Shown: in pieces, positions 52,478-61,986 of the stretch
Layout of the letters: the number at the start of each line of letters is the position of its first letter
Numbering within the stretch: position 1 is the first letter of the stretch
From: Pseudoduganella aquatica
GTDB lineage: Bacteria > Pseudomonadota > Gammaproteobacteria > Burkholderiales > Burkholderiaceae_D
Direction: 5' to 3'
DNA: 64,000 nt
NCBI RefSeq assembly: GCF_009857595.1
Contig: NZ_WWCU01000019.1
Location: 1-64,000, forward strand
The notes under the pieces: model-generated
Database searches by the model: none
Seen by the model: only the letters and a program-made list of their open reading frames with translations
Told to the model about the DNA's origin: nothing
Made by a program: the position numbers and the translations under genes

Positions 52478-54295
52478 TCAACGCGCGGGCTCCGGCGGGG
52501 TTTCCTCCAGATCGGCCGCCAGCAGCTGGTTCATGCGGTCGCTGGTTTCGCGCAAGGCCACGGCGAACTTCTCCTCGTCGCCCCACACCTTGGCCAGCGC
52601 CGCCACCATGTCCTCGTCGTGGCGGCGGAAGCTGGCGCTGGCCTTGGCCGCCGCTTCCGGCGCCAGGCCCAGCGCGCGCAAGGCTTTCTCGCCAATGGCC
52701 AGGCCGCCCTCGAAGGTTTCGCGTTCGACGACGTGGGCGCCCCGGTCCAGCAGGCGGTAGGCGTGGCGGCGGTCGTAGGCGCGCGCCAGGATGGTGAGGT
52801 TGGGGAAGTACTGCTTGGCGATTTCCACCAGCGCCTCGGCCTGGTCGCGGTCGTCGATGGCCACGATCAGCAACTTGGCCTGGGCCGCGCCGGCGGCGCG
52901 CAGCAGGTCGAGCCGGGTGGCGTCGCCGTAGTAGACGCGGCGGCCGAAGCGGCGCACCAGCTCCACCTGCTCGGCGCTGGCGTCCAGCGTGGAGATGTTG
53001 AATTTGTTGACCATCAGCAGACGCGCGGCGATCTGGCCGAAGCGGCCGAAGCCTGCCACGATCACGTCCGGCTCGTGCTCCAGCGCGCCCGCTTCCGGCT
53101 CCGGCTTGCTGGAGAAGCCCGGGCCGGCCAGGCGTTCATACAGGATCAGCGCGAAGGGCGTGAGCGCCATCGAGATGGCGACGGCGGCCACCGACAGCGA
53201 CGAAACGTCGGCGGCGATGACCCCGGCGGCCGAGGCGAGGCCCAGCAGCACAAAGGCGAACTCGCCGCCCTGGCTGAGCGCCGCGCCGGTTTGCGCCGCC
53301 GTGCGCGAGGGGATGCCGAACACGCGCATGATGCCGTAGACGATGGCGGTCTTCACCGTCATCAGACCGAACACCATGGCCGCCAGCAGGCCGAGGTGCT
53401 GTGCCGCCAGCGCCAGGTTGACGCTGGCGCCCACCGACATGAAGAACAGGCCAAGCAGCAGGCCCCGGAACGGCTCGATGTCGCCCTCCAGCTCGCGGCG
53501 GAATTCGCTGTCGGCCAGCACCACGCCGGCCAGGAAGGCACCCAGCGCGGCGGACAGGCCCACAGCCTGCATCAGCAGCGACACGCCCACCACCAGCAGC
53601 AGCGCGGCGGCGGTGAAGATTTCGCGCGAGCGTATCTTGGCGATGTAGCGCAGCGCGGGCCGCATCAGGAAGCGGCCAACGACGATGACGATCACCACCG
53701 CGCCGATCACGGCGGCGGCATGCACCCAGGCCGGATAGCCTTTCAGCAGGCCGGTTTCGGCGGCGTTGCTCACGTTGTCGTCGGCCAGCAGCGGCAGCGC
53801 TGCGATCATGGGAATGGTGGCCACGTCCTGGAACAGCAGGATGCCCTGCGCGGCCTGGCCGGTGGGCGTTTTGCGCAGCCCTTTTTCTTCCAGCGACTGC
53901 AGCACCACGGCGGTGGACGAAAGGGACAGGATGAAGCCCAGTGCCACGGCGGCTTGCCAGTCCAGGCCGAAAGCGACGCCGATGGCGGCCAGCGCCAGGC
54001 CGCTGAGCAGCACCTGCAGGCCGCCCAGGCCGAAGAAGGCGGTGCGCATATGCCACAGCAGGGAGGGCTGCACTTCAAGGCCGATCAGGAACAGCATGAT
54101 GACCACGCCGAATTCGGCGAAGTGCATCACCTCGGCCGGGTCGTGCACGAAGGCCAGCGCGGAAGGGCCGATCAGCAGGCCGGCCACCAGGTAGCCGAGC
54201 ACCGAACCGAGGCCGAGCCGCTGCGCCACCGGCACCGCCAGCACGCCGGCGGCCAGGTAGACCAGGGCCATCAAGAGGAGATTGGAGCCTTCCAT
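52478..54295 (-). CDS. CPA2-family monovalent cation:proton antiporter (Kef/RosB type)
   Basis: A 605-residue protein with about 12 transmembrane helices (GLGSVLGYLVAGLLIGPSAL, GVVIMLFLIGLEVQPSLLWH, SLSSTAVVLQSLEEKG), followed by a TrkA-N/RCK domain (DVIVAGFGRFGQIAARLL, YYGDATRLDLLRAAGA). Such proteins exchange K+ or Na+ for protons and are gated by nucleotides or glutathione adducts; no ancillary KefF/KefG gene is adjacent. AAAGGA precedes the ATG. Length matches KefB/KefC. Confidence 0.92.
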   Translation of the reverse strand: MEGSNLLLMALVYLAAGVLAVPVAQRLGLGSVLGYLVAGLLIGPSALAFVHDPAEVMHFAEFGVVIMLFLIGLEVQPSLLWHMRTAFFGLGGLQVLLSGLALAAIGVAFGLDWQAAVALGFILSLSSTAVVLQSLEEKGLRKTPTGQAAQGILLFQDVATIPMIAALPLLADDNVSNAAETGLLKGYPAWVHAAAVIGAVVIVIVVGRFLMRPALRYIAKIRSREIFTAAALLLVVGVSLLMQAVGLSAALGAFLAGVVLADSEFRRELEGDIEPFRGLLLGLFFMSVGASVNLALAAQHLGLLAAMVFGLMTVKTAIVYGIMRVFGIPSRTAAQTGAALSQGGEFAFVLLGLASAAGVIAADVSSLSVAAVAISMALTPFALILYERLAGPGFSSKPEPEAGALEHEPDVIVAGFGRFGQIAARLLMVNKFNISTLDASAEQVELVRRFGRRVYYGDATRLDLLRAAGAAQAKLLIVAIDDRDQAEALVEIAKQYFPNLTILARAYDRRHAYRLLDRGAHVVERETFEGGLAIGEKALRALGLAPEAAAKASASFRRHDEDMVAALAKVWGDEEKFAVALRETSDRMNQLLAADLEETPPEPAR

Positions 54296-54390
54296 CGCAA
54301 ATCCTTTACTGTGTGAGACAGCAGTATGCGATGGCGTGGCGGATTTTACAATTGCGCGTGAGGGGGAGGCGCGGGGTGGCGGCGGGTGTT

Positions 54391-54456
54391 GGCGGGCTAC
54401 GCAGCGTCCATGGATATTTGCGGATCGTAGGGCGGGTTAGCGAAGCGTAACCCGCC
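54391..54456. repeat. degraded REPIN-like repeat
   Basis: One intact inverted unit (54426-54456, CGTAGGGCGGGTTAGC then GCGTAACCCGCC) faces a decayed partner (GGCGGGCTACGC at 54391). Same family as 45934 and 61867. Confidence 0.8.
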
Positions 54457-54472
54457 GATCGGCCGCAGCAGC

Positions 54473-56875
54473 CTAGCGCAGCGAGACCGCGACGGTGCTC
54501 GCCGCGCGCGTGGTGGCGGGCACCTGCACCGTCAGCAGCTGCCGCTTGGCGTCCCAGCCAAACTTGGCACGCTTGCCTTCCAGCGTCACGCCTGCCGGCT
54601 TGGCGGCCACGTTGTGCACGGTCAGCGCCACGCTGCGCTCGTGGCGCTGATACTGCTTGCCCACTTCCGACTCCAGCGTAATCACCAGCTGCTGCGCACT
54701 GGCCGCGCTGGCGAAGCGCACGATCTCGTACTTGCCCTTGGCGTAGGCATCCGGCGTCGCGCCATCGTCGTCATACAGCTTGCCGCTGCCCGACAGCACA
54801 GCCGCGTCGTGATAGTAGTGCAGCTCCAGCTTGCGCGTGCTGTACTCGCGCGTGCTCTGCACCGGCGCCACCATCGGAATGAACGCGCCCGCGCGCACGA
54901 ACACCGGAATATGATCCAGCGCGACCGGCACCACGGCGGTAATGCCGCCCGGGTAGCGGCGTCCGCTGTTAAAGTCGAACCACGCAGGGCTGGTGCCCGG
55001 CAGGTAGACTTCCTTGCGGCGCGCACCCGGCTCGGTGATCGGCGCCACCACGAACTCATGCCCCCACAAATAGGACGACACCAGGTTGCGCGCGCCTTCG
55101 TTCTGCGGCTCCTCGTACAGCATGGGGCGCATCAGCGGCAAGCCTTGCTGGCTGTTGTCGAAGCCCAGCGTGTAGTTATACGGCAGCATGCTGTAGCGCA
55201 GGCGGATGGCTTCGCGCGCCAGCGCCTTGGTGGCCTCCTCGCGGAACACCGGCTCCGACGGCACCTCCTGCTGCGCGTGCGGACGGAACACAGGCTGGAA
55301 TACGCCGTACTGCAGCCAGCGCGTGTACAGCTCGTCGTCCAGGTAGGCGTTGGCGAAACCGCCCAGGTCCGAGTGCATATAACCCAGGCCCTGCATGCCC
55401 ATCTGCACCGCGATCTCCGGCTGCGCCTTCAATCCGCCCCAGCTGCGGTTCACATCGCCCGACCATGGGATCAGGCCAAAGCGCTGCGAACCCGAATAGC
55501 CGGCGCGCATCAGGATGAAGGGCCGTTCGTTCGGGAAGTCCTTCTGGTAGCCCTCGGCGATCAGGCGCGCCCAGTCATGGCCGTAGGTGTTGTGCACCTG
55601 GTCCGCCGTGCCCGTGCCGTGCTGCACGGTGGATGGATGCACTTCCGGTTCGCCCAGGTCGCCCCACCAGCCGGCCACGCCGTAGTCGTTGCGCAGGCCC
55701 TTGTAGATATTCCAGAACCAGTCCTTGCCTTCCTTCTTGTAGATGTCGATCAGGCCCGTGTTCCCGAAGTAGAAGTCGTAGCGCGCCGGAGCGCCGGTTG
55801 GATCGGTGGCCAGCGCCTTGCTGTCCACGGCGTCCTGCCATTTGCTGGAGGAGGTCAGCACGAAGGGCTCGGTGATCAGCACCGTCTTCACTCCTTGCGC
55901 GGAGAAGTCCGCCACCATTTTCTTCGGCGTGGGGAAGTTGTCCTTGTCGAAGGCCAGGTTGCCCATGGTGCCTTTAATGTCCTTGCCGAACCAGTACAGG
56001 TCGAACACGATGGCGTCCAGCGGGATCTTCTCGTCGGCGAACTTCTTCACCACCGCGCGCGCTTCCTGCTCGCTGTGGTAGCCGAAGCGGCTGGCGAAAT
56101 TGCCGAAGGCCCAGCGCGGAGGCAGCGGCTGGCGGCCGGTCAGACTGGTGTAGCTCCCCACCACGTCTTCCCAGCTGTCGCCTGCGATTACCTGGTAGGT
56201 CTTGCGGCCGCTGATGGTCTCGTAGGCCAGCGTGTTGTCCTTCTTGCTGTCGAAGTCCAGGTGGCCGATGGCCGCGTTGTCGAAGTGGAGCGCATACATC
56301 TTGGACGACATGGCCACCGGCAGCGTGAAGTTCAGCAGTTCCGAGCGGTCGTCGTAGCCGTAGTGCGCCTTGTTATATAAGGTGAAGCGGTTGCCGCGCC
56401 GGTTCATGCCCACCGCGCGCGCGCCGGCGCCGTACAGGGCTTCGTCCGCATCAAGCTCGAAGTCGATCACCTCGGCTCCTTCCTTTTTGGCGTAGCCGCG
56501 CTTCTCCATCACCAGCGGCTTGCCCTTGTAGGCGTAAGCGATGCGGAACGGCGCCTTGGTCAAGGTGACGCTGATGCCGCCCGCCACCGCGTATTCCAGC
56601 TTGCCGCCGTTGTCCTTCAGCGTGGCGCTGTCCTTGCCGGGCGCCAGCACCACGGCGTGCGAGGTCGGATCGTAGGCTTCTCCCTGCGGGATAAACGTGG
56701 TTTCCACGATACGCTGCGAATACGGTTTGATGAGGTATTTGCCGTCGCTGGTAGTAATCTCTAGCTGGTTGCCGTTCAGGGCTGCGCTTTGCAGCTTGCG
56801 GTCGGCGTTCTGGGCCAGCGCGAGGGGGCTGGCCAGCAGCAGGAGGGCGATCTTGGCTAAGGTAGGTGTTGTCAT
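54473..56875 (-). CDS. GH31 alpha-glucosidase, exported
   Basis: An 800-residue protein with signal peptide LALLLASPLALAQ-like N-terminus (IALLLLASPLALAQ). GH31 layout: N-terminal beta sandwich, barrel from about 255, C-terminal beta domains. Nucleophile D406 lies in GWWGDLGEPEVH and acid/base D474 in WSGDVNRSW. It releases glucose from the non-reducing end of maltose and maltodextrins, probably in the periplasm after import by the TonB receptor. It is divergent from the MFS-pgm-amylase operon with 185 bp between, where CTAC/GTAG sites lie. Confidence 0.92.
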   Translation of the reverse strand: MTTPTLAKIALLLLASPLALAQNADRKLQSAALNGNQLEITTSDGKYLIKPYSQRIVETTFIPQGEAYDPTSHAVVLAPGKDSATLKDNGGKLEYAVAGGISVTLTKAPFRIAYAYKGKPLVMEKRGYAKKEGAEVIDFELDADEALYGAGARAVGMNRRGNRFTLYNKAHYGYDDRSELLNFTLPVAMSSKMYALHFDNAAIGHLDFDSKKDNTLAYETISGRKTYQVIAGDSWEDVVGSYTSLTGRQPLPPRWAFGNFASRFGYHSEQEARAVVKKFADEKIPLDAIVFDLYWFGKDIKGTMGNLAFDKDNFPTPKKMVADFSAQGVKTVLITEPFVLTSSSKWQDAVDSKALATDPTGAPARYDFYFGNTGLIDIYKKEGKDWFWNIYKGLRNDYGVAGWWGDLGEPEVHPSTVQHGTGTADQVHNTYGHDWARLIAEGYQKDFPNERPFILMRAGYSGSQRFGLIPWSGDVNRSWGGLKAQPEIAVQMGMQGLGYMHSDLGGFANAYLDDELYTRWLQYGVFQPVFRPHAQQEVPSEPVFREEATKALAREAIRLRYSMLPYNYTLGFDNSQQGLPLMRPMLYEEPQNEGARNLVSSYLWGHEFVVAPITEPGARRKEVYLPGTSPAWFDFNSGRRYPGGITAVVPVALDHIPVFVRAGAFIPMVAPVQSTREYSTRKLELHYYHDAAVLSGSGKLYDDDGATPDAYAKGKYEIVRFASAASAQQLVITLESEVGKQYQRHERSVALTVHNVAAKPAGVTLEGKRAKFGWDAKRQLLTVQVPATTRAASTVAVSLR

Positions 56876-56992
56876 ATAGTTTTCTGTTATTTGACTACAA
56901 AACAGTGTCTCGAAGTGGGCTGAAAGCAGGCTAACCTTCTAATTCTACTATGAGTACGTGGATTGACATCGCAATATCACCGTGTTACTTTA

Positions 56993-57010
56993 CTACAAAG
57001 TAGCGCTACA
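56993..57010. promoter_or_regulatory. CTAC/GTAG-rich site before the MFS transporter
   Basis: CTACAAAGTAGCGCTACA holds two overlapping inverted pairs (CTAC-AAA-GTAG and GTAGC-GCTAC). A further ACTACA half-site is at 56894-56899 next to the divergent GH31 gene. The half-sites equal those of the operators at 41773 and 42848, but the spacing differs, so this is a weaker candidate. Confidence 0.4.
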
Positions 57011-57060
57011 CATTCCGTCCGGCATCCAGCCAGGACCATAAAAATCGGGGACAGGCAGGT

Positions 57061-58413
57061 ATGCAATCACCATCCATCAAGCCCAGGCTGAGTTTCTGGC
57101 AGCTCTGGAACATGAGCTTCGGCTTTTTCGGCATCCAGTTCGGCTTTGCACTGCAGAACACCAACACCAGCCGCATCTTCGCCACGCTGGGCGCCGGAGC
57201 CGACGACCTGCCGCTGTTCTGGCTGGCCGCGCCCGTCACCGGCCTGCTGGTGCAGCCGATTATCGGCTACCTGAGCGACAACACCTGGCACCCGCGCTGG
57301 GGCCGCCGCCGTCCCTTCTTCTTTGTCGGCGCCGTACTGGCTTCGCTGGCGCTGTTCCTGATGCCCAATTCCAGCGCGCTGTGGATGGCCATTGCCGTCC
57401 TGTGGCTGATGGACGCGGCCATCAACGTGTCCATGGAACCGTTCCGCGCCTTCGTCGGCGACAAGCTCGATTCCTCGCAGCAGACCACCGGCTTCGCGAT
57501 GCAGACCTTCTTCATCGGCTGCGGCGCGGTGATCGCCTCGCTGCTGCCCTATCTGTTCGCGGACGTGCTGGGCGTGAGCAATGTGCCCGTCAACGGCGCC
57601 ATTCCGGACAGCGTGCGCTACTCCTTCTACGCCGGCGGCGCCGCCTACTTCCTGGCCGTGATGTGGACCGTGCTGACCGCCAATGAAATCCCGCCGGAGA
57701 ACCTGGAAGCCTTCCGCGCAGAGCGCAAGCCTGGCCTGAAGCACGCCATCGTTGAAATCCTGGGCGGCTTCATGAGCATGCCGAAAACCATGGTGCAGCT
57801 GGCCTTCGTGCAGTTCTTCACCTGGGTGGCGCTGTTCGCCATGTGGATCTACACCACCAACGCCGTGGCCGACAATGTGTTCGGCACCGCCGACGCGCAA
57901 TCGGCCGCCTTCCAGGAAGCGGGCAACTGGGTCGGCATCATGTTCGCGGTCTACAACGGCGTGTCCGCGCTGGCCGCCTTCATCCTGCCGGTCTTCGCAC
58001 GCGCAACCAGCCGCAAATTCGTTCACATGGTCTGCCTGGTCATCGGCGGCGCCAGCCTGATGAGCATCATGCTGATCCATAACCTGAACCTGTTGATGCT
58101 GCCGATGATAGGTGTGGGCATTGCGTGGGCCAGCATCCTGACCATGCCCTACGCCATCCTGGCCGGCGCGCTGCCCGCCAAGCGCATGGGCTTCTACATG
58201 GGCGTGTTCAACTTCTTCATCGTGATTCCGCAAATCCTCAGCGGACTGCTGCTGGGCTTCGTCACCAAGCACTTCTTCGCCGGCCACACGGTCAGCACGG
58301 TGGCGCTGGGTGGCGCCAGCATGGTGCTGGCGGGCGTGCTGACGCTGTTCGTGCACGAGCACGGCGCCAAGCGCGCCGCGCTGCCGGACGGCGCGGCCAA
58401 GCAAGCTTCCTGA
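57061..58413 (+). CDS. MFS sugar transporter (SLC45/GPH-like, maltose-type)
   Basis: A 450-residue protein with 12 predicted transmembrane helices. It begins LSFWQLWNMSFGFFGIQFGF and has QNTNTSRIFATLGAG, the cytoplasmic loop WHPRWGRRRPFFFVGA and MDAAINVSMEPFRAFVGDKL. These features are typical of MFS sugar:H+ symporters found in TonB-type maltose loci. It should carry maltose or glucose across the inner membrane. First gene of an operon with pgm and a GH13 amylase. Confidence 0.9.
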   Translation: MQSPSIKPRLSFWQLWNMSFGFFGIQFGFALQNTNTSRIFATLGAGADDLPLFWLAAPVTGLLVQPIIGYLSDNTWHPRWGRRRPFFFVGAVLASLALFLMPNSSALWMAIAVLWLMDAAINVSMEPFRAFVGDKLDSSQQTTGFAMQTFFIGCGAVIASLLPYLFADVLGVSNVPVNGAIPDSVRYSFYAGGAAYFLAVMWTVLTANEIPPENLEAFRAERKPGLKHAIVEILGGFMSMPKTMVQLAFVQFFTWVALFAMWIYTTNAVADNVFGTADAQSAAFQEAGNWVGIMFAVYNGVSALAAFILPVFARATSRKFVHMVCLVIGGASLMSIMLIHNLNLLMLPMIGVGIAWASILTMPYAILAGALPAKRMGFYMGVFNFFIVIPQILSGLLLGFVTKHFFAGHTVSTVALGGASMVLAGVLTLFVHEHGAKRAALPDGAAKQAS

Positions 58414-58420
58414 CGGCTAG

Positions 58421-60151
<1,731 letters not shown>

Positions 60152-60168
60152 CCATAGGAACGCACTGC

Positions 60169-61848
60169 ATGAAACTATCTCCCATCGCATTGTCTTTGGC
60201 GCTGCTCGCGGGCAGCATGAACGCACAGGCGGCGCAGCCCGCAAAGGCAAGCCCGAAGCCATTCCTGTGGGAGAACGCCACCGTCTACTTCCTGCTGACG
60301 GACCGTTTCAACAATGCGGACCGCAGCAACGACCTGTCCTACGGCCGCAAGGCCGACGCGGCGCCGCAGCGCGGCTACATGGGCGGCGACCTGAAAGGCG
60401 TGCTGGCCAAGCTGAAAGCGGGCTACTTCGACAGCCTGGGTGTGGACGTGCTGTGGCTTACGCCGCCGGTTGAACAGCTGCACGGCTCGACCGACGAAGG
60501 CACGGGAAAATCCTATGGCTTCCACGGCTACTGGGCGAAGGACTTCACGGCGTTGGACGCCAACCTGGGCACGGAGAAGGACTTCAAGGACGTGGTCGAC
60601 GCGGCCCACGCGCGCGGCATCCGCGTGCTGCTGGACGTGGTGATGAACCACACCGCGCCGTTCACGGACGCGGAACCAGCCTGGCCGCTGGACTGGGTGC
60701 GCCTCGATCCCGCCTGCACCTACAAGGACGTGGCGACCAATGTCGACTGCACGCTGGTGAAAGGCTTGCCGGACGTGCTCACCAACAGCAACGCGAACGT
60801 GGCGCTGCCGGACGCGCTGGTGCAGAAATGGAAGAAGGAAGGGCGCTATGAGCGCGAAGTGAAGGAGCTGGACGCGTTCTTCGCCCGCACCGGCTACCCG
60901 CGCGCGCCGCGCTACTACCTGATGAAATGGCACGCCGACTGGGTGCGCAAGTTTGGCGTGGACGGCTTCCGCGCAGACACCGTGAAGCACACCGAGCCTG
61001 GCGTGTGGAAGGAATTGGGCTCGGTGGCTGCGGCAGCGCATGAGGACTGGAAGCGCGCGCATCCTGGCAAGGTGCTGGGCGACGGCAAGTTTTACATGCT
61101 GGCCGAGGTCTACAACTACAACATCGCGCACGGCCGGCAGTTCGACATGGGCGGCGGGGCCATGGTGGACTTCTACGACAACGGCTTTGACAGCATGATC
61201 AACTTCGGCCTGGTGTGGGATGCGAAGCAGGACTATGAAACGCTGTTCAGCAAGTATTCGGCGGCGCTGCAAGGGCCGCTGAAAGGGAAGTCGGTGCTCA
61301 ATTACACCGCTTCACATGATGACGGAAATCCGTTCGACCCGGAGCGCAAGAAGCCCTTCGAGACGGCCAGCAAGCTGCTGCTCGCGCCGGGCGCCGCGCA
61401 GATCTACTACGGCGACGAAACCGCGCGCCTGCTGGACGCGCCGGGCGCGCAGGGGGACGCTAAGCTGCGCACCTATATGAATTGGGACGACCTGGCGAAG
61501 AATGCCGCGCGCGACGGCTACAAGGTGGCCGACGTGCGCGCGCACTGGGCCAGGCTGGGACAGTTCAGGCACGCGCACGTGGCGGTGGGGGCGGGTGCGC
61601 ATGAGAAGATTGCGGACCAACCTTACACCTTCAAGCGCACTTACGAGAAGGATGGCGTGAGCGACAAGGTAGTGGTGGCGCTGGATGTGCCTGCGGCTGC
61701 GAGCAGCATCATCAAGGTGGGCGGCGTGTTTGCCGATGGGCAGAAGGTGAAGGACTACTACTCGGGCGCCAGCACGGTCGTCAAGGATGGCGGAGTGACG
61801 CTGACGGTGAAGGGCGGGGTAGTGCTGCTGGGCGCGGCCGCGCAGTAG
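60169..61848 (+). CDS. GH13 alpha-amylase, exported
   Basis: A 559-residue protein. ATG at 60169, 17 bp behind pgm; the longer frame upstream is antisense-like overlap with pgm. Signal peptide LALLAGSMNAQAA. GH13 barrel with D270 (GVDGFRADTVKH), E313 (YMLAEVYNYN) and D384 (NYTASHDDGNP). The disulfide-type Cys pair (DPACTYKDVATNVDC) is typical of secreted alpha-amylases. It cleaves alpha-1,4 bonds in starch or maltodextrins. Last gene of the MFS-pgm-amylase operon. Confidence 0.92.
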   Translation: MKLSPIALSLALLAGSMNAQAAQPAKASPKPFLWENATVYFLLTDRFNNADRSNDLSYGRKADAAPQRGYMGGDLKGVLAKLKAGYFDSLGVDVLWLTPPVEQLHGSTDEGTGKSYGFHGYWAKDFTALDANLGTEKDFKDVVDAAHARGIRVLLDVVMNHTAPFTDAEPAWPLDWVRLDPACTYKDVATNVDCTLVKGLPDVLTNSNANVALPDALVQKWKKEGRYEREVKELDAFFARTGYPRAPRYYLMKWHADWVRKFGVDGFRADTVKHTEPGVWKELGSVAAAAHEDWKRAHPGKVLGDGKFYMLAEVYNYNIAHGRQFDMGGGAMVDFYDNGFDSMINFGLVWDAKQDYETLFSKYSAALQGPLKGKSVLNYTASHDDGNPFDPERKKPFETASKLLLAPGAAQIYYGDETARLLDAPGAQGDAKLRTYMNWDDLAKNAARDGYKVADVRAHWARLGQFRHAHVAVGAGAHEKIADQPYTFKRTYEKDGVSDKVVVALDVPAAASSIIKVGGVFADGQKVKDYYSGASTVVKDGGVTLTVKGGVVLLGAAAQ

Positions 61849-61866
61849 ATGCTGTGGCGGCGCTGT

Positions 61867-61971
61867 GGCGGGTTACGCGGCGCTGCGCGCCGCTAACCCG
61901 CCCTACGGGCCTTCCACGCACCCTGGATACAACGTAGGGCGGGTTAGCGGGCGGAGCCCGCGTAACCCGCC
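61867..61971. repeat. REPIN-like pair of palindromic repeats
   Basis: GGCGGGTTACGCGG, variable centre, CGCTAACCCGCCCTACGG, then 29 bp, then the inverted unit CGTAGGGCGGGTTAGC ending CGTAACCCGCC. It lies between the convergent amylase and pullulanase genes. Same family as 45934-46022. Confidence 0.9.
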
Positions 61972-61986
61972 ATGCCCGTGCGCCGC

